Below, piece by piece: positions 30,601 through 43,200 of a DNA stretch of 64,000 bases. The notes below the pieces were generated by a model that saw only the letters and a program-made list of their open reading frames with translations, made no database searches and had not been told where the DNA came from. Every line of letters starts with the position of its first letter. Position 1 is the first letter of the stretch. Made by a program: the position numbers and the translations under genes. Source of the stretch: Phorcus lineatus (Eukaryota > Mollusca > Gastropoda > Trochida > Trochidae); the NCBI GenBank assembly GCA_921293015.1, contig OV121091.1, positions 38,796,839 to 38,860,838 on the forward strand, written 5' to 3'.

Positions 30601-33600
30601 CACACTCTCGCAGGTGGGTCACACGAATGTAGTGTTCATATCTATAAATAGTCAGAGTTTCAAACCTTTCATCTTTACATTAAACAAAGAGCTATATAAA
30701 GCTCAATTTCATCTTTTAGAGTTTGTATATTTGCAAATAAGTGACATAAAATCATTAGATATGTAAGACTCGAATCCATGGCAGGCCTCAAATCTGTGGC
30801 GGATTTCCAAATCTATGGCAGATTTTAAAATGCCTGACATTTGTACCTTTTTTTGTATTATTCTGCAATGATTAACCAAACCTTACGCTAGACAAACTTA
30901 CCCTAAAATTCGTCGACAGGAATCCAAGGGTTACAAAAGATAGTCTTTCAATATCTTAGGGCTAAAGAAGACGGACTCACCGCGGACTAAAAAGATCCTA
31001 CAAAATAAACGCAACTGATGTGGCATGAAGTCGCAAATGTCTTATTTACATGTAAGGTATTGTTTAATGTATTTTCGTAATTGGGATATGGACTCTTATT
31101 ATTTGGTCGCTATCCGTTTGCAATATCTCTCTGTGACTTCCTTAATTATTACGCTAGGTCTTACGACGGGAACAGTTAGGTATTATGACGTCATCGCATA
31201 ATGACGTCACTTAGCATGACGTCATGAAACAGTCTAACAATCAAACAAGCCACAGATAAGGAAACCCGCCATAGATTAGAGACCCGCCACAGATCTGAGT
31301 CCTACAGATATATTAAAAGTAGAGGGCATTGCATGTATATTTGCTTACTAACACATCACTGCTTCAAATTTCACAGTCATTCAAAATTGATTGATTGGCC
31401 AAATTCATATTTGTCAATAATACTCTGACACACTTGCTGAAATTAGCTTTTGAGTGTGTGTGAGTGTGTATGTCAAAGGGTTAAGTTTGATATCTATTTG
31501 ATGTTTTTCTTAGTTTGGGCATGTGCATGGCACTCGTGTGGAGACTTCCTAGCAACCTGTTCCATGGACAACACCTCCAAGATCTGGGATCTCAACAGGT
31601 TATTTACATATAGTTACATTATCACATCGGCTTCTCCATCAAGGCTTGAATACTTCGAGCTAGTCTTAATAACAGATTAGTTTTAGCCTTTCTGTATTGC
31701 AACAAAATTTGTAGTTTAAATACTCTGCAAAAAAACGCAACCTCCAAGAGATGATTGATTCGACCTGCAAGTTCATTTGCAGTAGGTTAAGAGGTTGGCA
31801 TAGAAAAGTTGAAAAATGCTACAAAGCTTAGATTAGCAGGTGATTGTTTTCATCAAAATACAGATTGTAAGAACTTTTTATTTACGGTACTATAATAAAC
31901 ATACTCATTATTTCAGTTCCTCATTTTTCTTCGACAAGTTGATAAGTGTGTTTTGCAATAATTGGGCAGCAAATTAAAATTATTATTAAACAATGACAAT
32001 AGAAAATTGTTTTACATACAAATTAAAGTTATGAGCCATGTAGACTGTTTGAATGACAGCCTATGGTTACACACTTAAAAATAATCAGTTATTGTCTGTG
32101 CATTGTTTTCAGTTTGAGATGCCGGTTCACTTTACGAGGCCATGCAGATTCAGTCAACAGCATACAGTTCTTACCCTTCTCCAACACTGTACTCACATCA
32201 TCCGCTGACAAAACTCTCTCCCTCTGGGACGCAAGAACAGTGAGTAGAACCACTCATCATTGACATTTCTTACATATAACGTTCAGCATATACATGTTGG
32301 TTATGGAAGAAAAGAAGTAGAGAAAACAAGGAAATGGTCTTTCAATCTGATTTATCCTCAATTATTATTTTCAACACAGTTTTATGTTTCATGTTTCACC
32401 TACAGGATATTAATTTGGAGTTTATTTGGAATTCCTGTATGATAAGTTTGATGATCACTGTTTCAAGAGAAGTTAAGTTGCTCTAAACTGGAAAATTTGT
32501 CTGTTTCAGGGATTGTGTGCTCAGACATTCTACGGCCATATGCATTCTGTCAACAGTGCAACTTTCAACATGAGGGTAAGTATTTGTCAGTTCAGACTTT
32601 GGTTGGATAAAAGCTCTAATGCTAAGATAATTTTCAAGGCATTTATGATATTGATGTCCATTTTCCACCCAGATCTTTTCCCCCTTTACAACCAAATATA
32701 TGTACAATGTCATTGAATATCTTATATTACATCTTTTATTCTTCTTTAAAATATCCAACCATGTGTGTTAGAAATCAATAGCAACTATCACCCATGACTC
32801 AATTTAATTGAAATTTGGTATATATATATTAAAGTGATGTTGCACATATGAAATGGATGCTACAATCTTAGTGATGATGTTACAGGGTGACACAGTGGCG
32901 TCATGTGACTCATATGGAGTAGTCAAACTCTGGGACATCAGGAACGTGGCTCCCATGACCAGCCTCGACATCGGTCCACACCCTGCAAACAGTGTTGCCT
33001 TCGATCCTACAGGTACATGTTTTATGATGTCAGAGTTGCAGCTAATGTATATAATAACTTTGATAAAAGGTGAATGAACACAAATACTTCACAAAATCAA
33101 TACACATAGGACTGAACCTTTACAGAGCCCATCCTAATAAGCACCCATGCTAAAACTTCAAGCATGTAGAGTGCATCTTAGTAAATATGGCAATGAGCAC
33201 TACTGAGCTGTCTGTTTATTGACCCTAACGCTATTCTTAAAACAAGGCAATGACGTCCATATAGCTACCATGACCCCTGATAATCGACTTACTCTGAAAG
33301 AAAAAGTCAATGTTAATAACTGACCCTGTAAAGATTGGTAGTGCACTTTGTGCTTGTTTGATTGAATTAAAAAGTCAATGTAGCTTTATGGCTGTGAAGG
33401 GAATGAAACTTAAGTGGATGTCAAAGACAAAACTTTAAATGTCTTTAATTGATTTTGAAATATTTTATTTGATTCAGTCATAACTTGTTTTCTTTATTTG
33501 TTGTTTGATGATATATTTTGTTTTCTCTTCCCAGGTGTTGTACTTGCTGTTGGAAGTAATGACAGCTCAATCAAGATGTATGAAATCGGATCTGGCCAGG

Positions 33601-34148
33601 TATGTACACGATATTACAGTGAACCTCTATTAGATGTCACAGTGAATATACCTTATGTTACTGCCTCGTTTGGAATAGAATTGACTGTTTTGCAAAAGAG
33701 AAGCTTATAACTGTTATCCTCTGAACAGAATAAAATACATTGTACTGGTAATGTAATTGTTTGATCTTTAACCTAAATTTTATTTTAATTGTAATTTAGA
33801 TTTCATGATTTCATTAAATTTTTGATAAATTTTTACTATGAAGCTAGTTAACTTACGAGTGTTCCTGAATTGCTAGAACTGAGTCAATCTCATTGAAATT
33901 TGACAATAAGTGACTTAGCAACAAGTTTTTTCTGTTTTTCATAAGTGATGGGTTTTTGTTATGAATGGTTGACATTTTAATCAGTGTTTCATCAAAAAGT
34001 TTTAAACTTGTTATCCTTTTGGTTCCTTCTGTTTCAGACAACACCTCTGATTGGTCATGAAGATGCCGTCCAGTGTGTGTTGTTTGACCGCAGCGGAGAG
34101 TTCATGGTGTCAGGTGGCAGCGATAACACTGTCAGAATCTGGTCCTAA
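24628..34148 (+). CDS. SPAG16: SPAG16/PF20, axonemal WD-repeat protein
   Basis: Central-pair apparatus protein of motile cilia and flagella. Exons: 24628-24664, 24843-24920, 25273-25340, 26261-26385, 26548-26685, 27669-27776, 28100-28281, 28670-28803, 29229-29362, 29894-30037, 30513-30613, 31514-31598, 32113-32239, 32510-32575, 32886-33012, 33535-33599, 34038-34148. The joined frame is 609 residues; human SPAG16 is 631. The N-terminal half has an acidic start (DSDEEFHYEEVPIDDD), the conserved RMGMSRSLDCFQTEW motif and a coiled coil. The C-terminal half has seven WD repeats (for example KIWDLNS, LSLWDART, VRIWS at the end). Start ATG is in GATGGCGG context. Intron 1 looks U12-type. Introns carry foldback elements, and one carries a decayed copy of an exon 6 start. 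Confidence 0.95.
24665..24842 (+). other. Candidate U12-type intron of SPAG16
   Basis: The donor is GTATCCTTTA, a full match to the U12 consensus RTATCCTTT. A branch-site match TTCCTTGAC (consensus TTCCTTRAY) lies at 24822-24830, its adenosine 13 bases before the AG at 24841-24842. There is no long pyrimidine tract next to the acceptor. Confidence 0.85.
25574..25722. repeat. Foldback element in SPAG16 intron
   Basis: Outer inverted arms of about 40 bases (AAGAATAATC...GGAATTACGGTTTATCT and its complement) enclose an inner palindrome around ATAAATTCCGAGC / GCGAGGAATTTAT. No coding content. Confidence 0.65.
27586..27622 (+). pseudogene. Decayed copy of SPAG16 exon 6 acceptor and start
   Basis: TTTGTAGGAAGGTTAAAGAAACTTAGGTGAAGCTA resembles the real acceptor and exon 6 start 76 bases downstream (TTTGTAGGAAGGCTAAGGAAACC...). 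The copy has an in-frame TAG and no donor, so it cannot be a working exon. Confidence 0.55.
30762..31306. repeat. MITE-like element with TIRs and three CRE-like palindromes
   Basis: Imperfect inverted termini of about 55 bases (GTAAGACTCGAATCC...GTGGCGGATTTCC on the left; complement on the right ending GATCTGAGTCCTAC). AGATAT lies just outside both ends and may be a target duplication. Each terminus has internal repeats of an ATCTGTGGCGG-like unit. TGACGTCA occurs three times at 31186, 31202 and 31217. It lies in a SPAG16 intron and has no coding frame. Confidence 0.65.
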
Positions 34149-34700
34149 GGTTACTGGAAGCATCACCTCTCACCCCTTACATGATCTATGTTGACCAAGC
34201 CTTTACGGCTTACTGATTTGCAAATGTTGCTACATGAATTGAATGGAATTTGTATTGTAGAGAGAGATTACTTATACAATTACAATTTATGTCTTACAAA
34301 TATGTTACGTTTTGCTCTGAATCCCTTTGAATGGTGATTTTGAAAGAATCCATTGTAAACAAACTGTTAACTAAATTTTATTCTACTTTACAATTGATCA
34401 CAGATCGAAAACAACAAAAAGAAGAAGATTTACCAATATATTAATTCAATCCTAACACCTTTGTCAGCTTTAGATATCAAGTATTCATCAACAAGAATTG
34501 AATACACTACGTTATGAAGTTGTTTTTTTTCTTCTTCTTTCTGTTAAGTTGTTAACTATAGCATATGTGATAATTACCGTATTTATTATAATAAATGTGA
34601 ACAAAATGATATGTGTTTCTTCTTTTCTTTCATGGAAATAGTTAAGATGTGATAGAAATTAAATAAAGGAAGAACTTGATTGAAGTCATTGTGACAAAGC
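34149..34700 (+). other. SPAG16 3' UTR with poly(A) signal
   Basis: AT-rich trailer after TAA 34146-34148. AATAAA at 34662-34667 (TTAAATAAAGGAAG) is the best signal. Confidence 0.55.
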
Positions 34701-36189
34701 ACTGCATACATGTTCATCTGAGCAACTTATATGTTACCATAATATATTGTTCAACACATGAGTACACATTCCACATCAAGACCATCTCTTTTTCTTTTTT
34801 GCTATAAAATTTCCTTGGTTAGATACAACTTTATGATATATATACATATATATATAATATATATCCCTGAGGGTTTATATACACCTGGGAGCGTTGTTGA
34901 CATATTAAAAACAATGATTTGCTAAAGTCATTTCTTCTTCAAACTTTGTGACCTATTACGTAAATATCAGCACATTTATGACGAGACATTCAACCTTCAT
35001 CTGAGATCTGATTTCGTGCTGAGAAATCTTTTTATTATACAAAATCAGCCAAAATGTTATCCTCAGTAGCGAGTTTTAAGTGGGTTTGTTTTAATCATGT
35101 ACTAATAACATACTTGTATAAACAGAAAAGGAGGCGTATGTTGTGGAGTCAAATATGCCAATTTCATAATATAACTTATAACATTCCGTCAAGGGGGACA
35201 TAGTGATATATTATTCCCGCAAAAGGTTTAATGCAACGAGCGGAAAGATATCCCTGGTTATAGAAATATGTGTAGGATAATGATCTGATAAAGTCTTCAT
35301 TAGTTTGCCAAGAGGGAATACAACTACTCAAAGTCACTTCCAATATATATTTGTTAAGTAAGTCTCAAAACACATCAAATTCATTTTTTTAAAATTCTTA
35401 ATTTGCTTTCATGTAGAAGAATATGTTTACTTTACTTTTTTAACTTGTTTGCCACGTAACATTGGCAATCATTATTGGAGGTCGGATAACTTTAACTAAT
35501 AACTATTGGAGACAATGCAGGGGCAAGAGGAAACTAATGTTTACACAACTTTTTTTTAATTCAGAATAAAAGCTACATAAATAGTGATTATTACCCGAGG
35601 AAGTGTGTCATATGACTTTTGAGCGAGAGCGAGGGTTATACACAAATTCGCACGAGTTTCATAAAAGTCATATGAGACATTTGCTCGGTTAAAAATTTCT
35701 TTATTACTGATTCTATTCCATTTCAAATGCATGAAAATATTCAGAAAACTGCCTCCTTCCCTTGCGACGGCCCGATTAAAAAACAATGACGTCGTGAACA
35801 ATGGTTTAATGACACCGCAGACGACAAAATATGGTCACTCGCGCTGAAATAATTCATGCTAGGCAAAAGTGATATGTGCACAGGTGCTTATATTGAAAAT
35901 ATGTCACCGCTTATGATTAACCATATGGGTAATAAACGCTTGTATTAACTGAATTCTGAATGCAACGTGACTTGGAAAAACTTGTATGTAGATATACACA
36001 GATTTTTATAGATTAAACTCAAATAATAACTGGCCACTTCTTTTCATGAAAACGAAGTAAAGATATACCACACCGCCTTTTAATTCATCTTTTATGTACG
36101 CTTCTATCGAATCAAACAAACTCAATGCATCGCGACAAATTGTAACGCTGTAAGGAGCTTAACATGATTACCTCATTTGAGCCAATCAT
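34701..36189. other. Intergenic region between SPAG16 and CDK5RAP3
   Basis: AT-rich, no coding frame supported. It holds a short (TA)n tract near 34840 and one foldback element at 35589-35700. Nothing else identified. Confidence 0.5.
35589..35700. repeat. Foldback element in intergenic DNA
   Basis: Inverted arms around CATATGACTTTT and AAAAGTCATATG, extending outward to TTACCCGAGGAAGTGTG and GACATTTGCTCGGTTAA. The loop is rich in GCGAG, as in the element at 25574-25722. Confidence 0.55.
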
Positions 36190-36260
36190 GAAAGCCGTTT
36201 CAAAGCGGCCCCGGTTACCCACGTGTGCGGAAGTGGTAGAAGACTTGCACAACATATGGT
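36190..36260 (+). promoter_or_regulatory. Probable CDK5RAP3 core promoter
   Basis: A GC-rich islet in AT-rich DNA with an E-box CACGTG (36220-36225) and an ETS-like GCGGAAGTG just after it. A spliced 5' UTR is likely because a good acceptor (TTCTTTCTTTCAG, ending 36717) precedes the exon with the start codon. The exact start site and first donor are not resolved. Confidence 0.35.
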
Positions 36261-36751
36261 TCGTTCAACTTTGTTTAATTGTGTTATTTTGATTCCTGCT
36301 TTGAATATCATGTAATTGTTAACTTTTAACATATTCATAATATTGTCTGCATCATACAAATCCCATGTAAGTTATATACATTCACCCGTATTCATCCTAT
36401 TAGTGACTGCTGTCAACAAAATTCGTCTGCATTCACGGAGTGTTTGTGATTAGAAATTAGTATGGTTATCATTAAACTTTTAAAAGATAAGTTAAATATA
36501 TATATATTTTAACATTCAACCACTTAGAAAAAGTTCACTATAAATTGTTGGAACTAAAACTCTTGTGAAAATATTGGGAATTTTTTTAATGTTATTTCGG
36601 TTCCAAAATTTCCATATGTTTCTTAAATTTAATTCCTCAACAAGCAAGCATATTTTTAATAGATGCATGCCATTCTTAACTACAAAGTTTTAGTGATAAC
36701 CTATTCTTTCTTTCAGATTTTAGCCGGACACTCAGTTGACGGCCAGACAGA

Positions 36752-39700
36752 ATGTCGCAAGAAAATTTGCCCATTGATATTCACTTTAACAAATTACTAG
36801 GTAACTAATTGGCAACTTTTCATGATTTTACTAATCATATAAATTTTCATTTTATATCAAAAATTGTTTTGTTATTAAGCTTTGATTTTTCCTTCAAAAC
36901 AAACTAATGGAAGAGCATAAGATTTAATCAAGGTGTTCTTTGAAATACATTATCGCATCATTGTCCAATCATATTTTCTTTCAAAATGTAGGTAATAAAT
37001 AAATGAAAGTTATTATAAATTTTTTGGTTTTTCATTTCATATCTTATTTTTGAAATCATTAATTAACTTGATGAAAACAGAATGGCTGATCAGTAGACGT
37101 CACTGCAGTAAGGAATGGCAGAAATCCATAGTGGATATCAGAGAGAAGATAAATTCAGCAATTCAAGATATGCCTGAAGTTGAGGAGCTAACATCTATGC
37201 TTGAAGGAACATGTAAGTTATGAAGAATAAAACTTCATAAACGGTTTAAATTTAATAAGCCTTTACACTAAAGAACTGAATTCGGTTGGGATATGTCACT
37301 CTGACATCATTAGTATATTTGTAATACTACGTAATTCTTTGGTTATTTTCTGCTTGGAAAATAAAATACTTGGTCTTCTCTTTACATGCATATTTGTGAG
37401 GTAATTCTACATTCATAATCTCTATCCTCTTCACCAATCAGTATAAGAATTAAGCTTAATGAAATAACTCTAATCTATCCATATCTACTAAGTCAATTGA
37501 TATATTTGTTACTCATTACTTATTGTTCGTTACTTATTTGTTCTGTTGTGCTATTTCAGATATCAACTATTTCCACTGTCTGAGGATTATAGAGTTGCTG
37601 AAAGACACAGAATCTGGGAAGAAAAATATTTTTGGACAATACTCCTCTAAAAGATTGAAGGTTAGTGATAAGTATAAAATCAACATTCTGTATTAGGTTG
37701 AAATGTGTGTGAGTAATTGCCTATCATATAAAACATGTTTATAAATTCTGAAATGGTCACAGCTTTCTGAAAATGGTAAAGTAGTTATTGTATATATTGT
37801 ATTTTGTAGATTAAGTGTACATGAGTTTCATTGTTACTTTTTGTGTTAAAATGTTGATATTGTTCTAGGAATGGTCTGAAGTAGTTAAGTTGTATGAAAA
37901 AGATGGTGTTTATCTTGGTAAGTAGTGATTCTTATTTTTAATATTTTAACATGAATTTTTTTTTATAGAAAACAATTTGATTTTGTCCTTTTTATTTTAA
38001 CTCGATCGGGTTAATGTTGACATATTTCTATCTGTATCATCTGCTAATGCGGTTATTAGAAATGTTTGAAAATCAGAAGAGCAAGATCAGTAAATAAAAT
38101 CTGTCGGTCAAGTATTGACAAGCTGTAGGCATTTTTCTAACCTGTTTACTTAAAAGTTCATTTAAATGACAATGTTGTAGATTTTTTAAAACCTCTATTG
38201 TGTTATTTGTTTATGTTCAGGTGAGGTAGCTCAGATGATCTCGAGAAACGTCAACTATGAAATACCTGCCTTAAAGAAACAAATAGCAAAATGTCAACAG
38301 ATTCAGAAGGTGAGAGTCATGAATTGGGTCCTAATGTAAGCATCATACATATTCATTATTTAGTGCAGAGTAAAATTGTGTTTTGTACTAAGTTCATCTG
38401 ATCTCATTAAAATCAGGTTCACCTTACAGTTGTCACTTACTTATTAAAATCTGACAACAGCTCAGCTTGGATCATATAACAAGCACTGATCAGTGATTCA
38501 ACGCCCTTTAATTTCACAAATCAAATTGTTTGAAAATTACCATATATATTACTTTGTAGGATTGCACAAGAAAGGAATCTGATTATAACAGCCAAGCTGC
38601 AGAACTTAAAAGGAAATACAAATCTTCATGTAAAGAGATGGGAATACAGGTCAGTTGTTATACTACTAAAGTTACCTGATAATGAACCAAAATAATGGAT
38701 GTTTTTAAGAATATTTTGTTGTTTATGATTGGATATAAAAAATGTCACTTCTTAACCTGTAAATGTACCTCAATTGTTAGCAATTATATAACAGCAGTTT
38801 ATCAAATATGAAAGTATCAAGTTCCTTTGATTGTATTAGTTTTGATGATTATTTTAATTAATACATGACATTGCCTAAACTTACTGATTGTCCTACCTAC
38901 CATCTCAGGACTCAAAAAAAGCCTTAAGGTTGACTGTACAATGAAATAATGTTTGAGTGAATCTAATATTCAGGGAGAAAAGATCAAGTCAGAGTTATCT
39001 GCCCTTGTGAAGGATCTGCCAGCAGAGTTCAAGAAGCTGGCTAAGTGCACCAAGTCAGTTGAGCCAGCGGTGCAGTATTACAAGTCCTTTGTCTCCTTCG
39101 TCATGAAGACGTGAGTATCAAACGTTTAGCTCTGGGTCTTGAACTGTTACAATTTACAATTAATCAACAGCCTTCTCATGATGTGAAACTTTCACAACCT
39201 TTTAATGATGGGAGATTTCTATAAATTTTTAATGTCTTATGTGACTTGTCTAAATATACAGGGCATGTCGTTCTGTGTCCAACAAAAACTTTCTACTTTA
39301 TGTATTTTTCTTACAGTGATGAGTTTGAGAGTGAATCGGTGCCTCTGCTGAGGTTTGTAATAGAGCAGGGGGATGCAACAACATATCAATGGCGGACAGG
39401 ATTGGCACCCGACCGAGTAGAAGAGACCAGCATTATGATCGACACGTCTGATGAACAGGAAGTGGTTGATAGTAGTGAAGCTGTGAGTGTGCTTACCTTT
39501 GACCTTTTACCAGCCAATCATTTCCAACAAGGTTGCTCAAGTTACTCATGACCTTTTACAAGTTGGGTGTATATCCTAATTCTTTCAAAATCTCTTTGAA
39601 TTGAGTTACTTCTATTGGAAAAATTGCAGCTTGGTTTCTAATTGCAGGTGATTGATCTCAAATTACTCTATTGAACCAGGTCTTCTACCGGGGTAATTGT

Positions 39701-40160
39701 AATTTGGCTATTTATATAAGGTACAATTGATCCACAATATGTGCTAACCTTTATGACTTCTCATATTTGATATAGTGATAACCCTCTGCTTTCATGGTTG
39801 ACAGATTGACTGGGGAGGTGGAGAGACAGAAGAGATTGACTTTGGTGGAGACATCAACCTTGATATCACCGACATCACAATAGAGAGTGGAGGAGCAGAG
39901 ACAGAAATAAAAGTATGTCAGTCAACCATGATACTTTCAATCATAGCATTTCAATGCCTTATTTTTGATAGGTAAATTTTTATACTTGTTTTGCAAGATT
40001 CCTTTCCAAAGAGCTTTTTTATTAATGAATTTTAAGCCTTAGCTCAATCAATCTTTAAACATTGGCAAAGATCAGGACCTTGAGCAATTATTCAGTGGAT
40101 TGATTTATTGTTCGCTCTGTAAATGAACATATCATCATCATCATCATCATCACCACCACC

Positions 40161-40206
<46 letters not shown>

Positions 40207-43200
40207 ATATCAATATTTGTAATGCTAAAAAAGGCCTGTGCAATGGCTCCCACTCTTAACTATTTTTCAGATATTTGTAGTCCTACAATCACATAAAGAA
40301 TCATTAGGACTACAAACAATTTTAAGGTTTCATTGATACATTATTGTTTCACTCAATCTGTGTCGTCTCACGAGAACCCTTTTCCCTCAGGCAGATGAAG
40401 GTGCTATAGATTACGGAGACATTGTGGAGGAAACAAAGGAATCAGTCACAGACGCTACAGGTTTGTATATCTGACATGTTCTGTAAGTAAGTATATTGAT
40501 TATAAATAGATATCATAGCATGAACAGAGATAAATCTAGGCCGCGCAATTGCGGGATACACGCAAATAAAAATTAGTTCCCGCACTTCTAAAACAATTGA
40601 GGGGGAGTGATCACGCAAAATAATAACATGTCCCGCTAATTATTTTATTATGTGCGCAATAAAAAAATATAATTTACATGAAATGATATTAAAAATTCAA
40701 TTTCTCTTTACTGAAAATCGTAACACGTATCGATATAACGTTTCACTGTAAACATCCGGTCATAAATTATGTAACGATAGCGGCAACAGCCAATGGAAAG
40801 AAAGTTTTTTTACTTAGTTACATTGTTTCCAAATCATATTTCTTGTTTCAAAATTGTTTCTGCCGATTTTACTTCGTTTTCTCACGGAAATAAATTATGT
40901 TAAACATGGGCACATGCGTGGTGTTTACTTTCTGTCTGACTTCCGACTACCTAACGTTAGCAGACGACCCATGTGGTTTGATTTGGCAATATTCTGTCGT
41001 GTCGAATTGCGGTCAATTCAAAGTTTCAATGGCACAAAGGAGAAGAATTACTGACTTTTTTGTACGTGTCATTCAAGTTGACAATAATGAGGAAGAAATT
41101 GTAGTTGAAACAAACGATGATTCGCAGGTTGCTAATGAACATGACATCGACAATGGCGGCGCTAGTTCTTTAAATAAGAAATGAAGTAAGTAAGTTATAG
41201 TTAAGTATTAAGAGTTGAACACTCCCCCCTTTTTCTAGTTGAGATTTTTAATACTCCCCCCTTTTGTTGACCTGGGGGAGTTCCCCCCTTCTGCATAAAT
41301 CCTAGATTTATCTCTGATGTACTATGATAAGTTTATTTAGTAAAACTGAAGATCCACGTGAACAGACATGTTATACAAACAGTCAAGATAAAATATCATG
41401 AATATTCCGGTGTCCATGGATGACCTACATGCTGAGTTAATGCAGAGAGGAAGGCACTAGACACAAATGATTAAGCTTTGAAAGCCTTCTCTGCGATTAT
41501 TCTCATTACATAAGTTGCAACGAATAGGCAAAAAAATCCAAGCGAAATTCATATATTTCCTAAATCTATATCTATATGAACATAAATGTGGAAAAAAAAT
41601 TGTGAAAGTGTATAAAGATAATTCTATAGAAACAGTGTGTCACTGTGAAGCTTGTAATGTCTACTTATATCAGTAACAGACTAACACACTATATGATCTG
41701 CAGGTGATGGAGTTGCAAGAGGCGTGGATGCTTTGAGTATATTGGACAACCCAGACACTCGAAATGAGTTCATCAATGATCTTCTTGAGGTGAGCGTTAA
41801 TGGTAAAATTTGTAGATACATAAATTACCAATTTGGTTCATAAATTGATGCCGACTATACTACCACAGACATTACTATAGATCTCTAAAACATATTACTG
41901 GATAAATTAGTTTTCAATCACGTATATGATGAATAGGGCCAAATCTGAACTATTTCTCTCCACAATCGTGATGCTCCTCATGTCGCAACTCAATTAGGGT
42001 GCCAACATTTACAAACTCTTTAAAATTAACGAGTTTATCTCTTACGAATCTGCCTGTTTACTTTCCGATTCAAAGATAAAACCAGTTTTGTTTTATGGTT
42101 CGGAAATTATGGGATCACACTACTATGATGTCGTAGAAAATGTTCTTACAACATATTTTAAACAGGATTTGATTCTAATGAAGCCATACTTGGTGAAACA
42201 AATTGCGATAATATACATATTGAAAGTCAAATTAGAGTTAATAAATATTGGATCTTCTACTCGGCATTAGGAGAGTAGAAGAATGAAGACTTAGAATTGC
42301 ACTTAGGGGGCCTGTTTCATACACAATTTGACTAAATTAGGTTCTTATTGCCTGCTCATGTGAAGAGAAATCTGAAAAAACTTAGGACTAAACAATTTCC
42401 TTCATTACAGCTTGAAGCCTTCCTGACCCAACGATTGGCTGAAATGTCCTCAGAAGATGATGTGCTGGCAGGAAGTCAGTTCCAATCTGCGCCATCCTCT
42501 ATTCAGATTGACTCCTCAAGGGTGAAGGACATGTTGAGCAAGGTCAAGGAGATATTGGAGCAGCTGACCTCTGTCCAAATGCAGCATCTTCTTCTCATCA
42601 GGAACTCTCCAAGGTAGTGTGTCCAAAGTTCATAGTCATACAGGATATCTGTTGGTCAAAGTGATCGGTTTTATACAATTGAGGTCCATGTCTTGGAAAA
42701 TAGACTTGGGAGTAGCTTCGATGAATGCCCTGCAGAGGCCTGGTAAAATTATTAGAAGTTGTGAGCTCTTCTCCATGTAGTGGCAGATCATGGAATTTTC
42801 AAAAGGATTGGGTTCAAACCTTGAATATATGAAGTTTAGGGCAGTACCACCAACAGTGTTTAAGTTCTGAATGTGCTCCACATAAACCAAGGCGCCGAAT
42901 GCCTAATGTGCTTCAAATCACCTAACCACTGTTTAAGGATTGTGGCGATCATTTGATTTTCTAACAGCACAAGACGTGTAAGTCAAGTCCCTGACCAAAT
43001 ATCCTTCTAATCTGGCTGTGTTTAAATGAAATTTTGTGTCAGTGTAGCTGTGGAGAGATCTAGACACTCAACTGCTCATGTGAATATTTTCAAGTACAAA
43101 TATCTTGAGGGAACAGTGGATATGTGGAAAGGCACAAATGGCATAAGAGCACATTAAGTTGTAAATAAGTAGAGAAACAGAAAAGGTACAAGAGCACATA

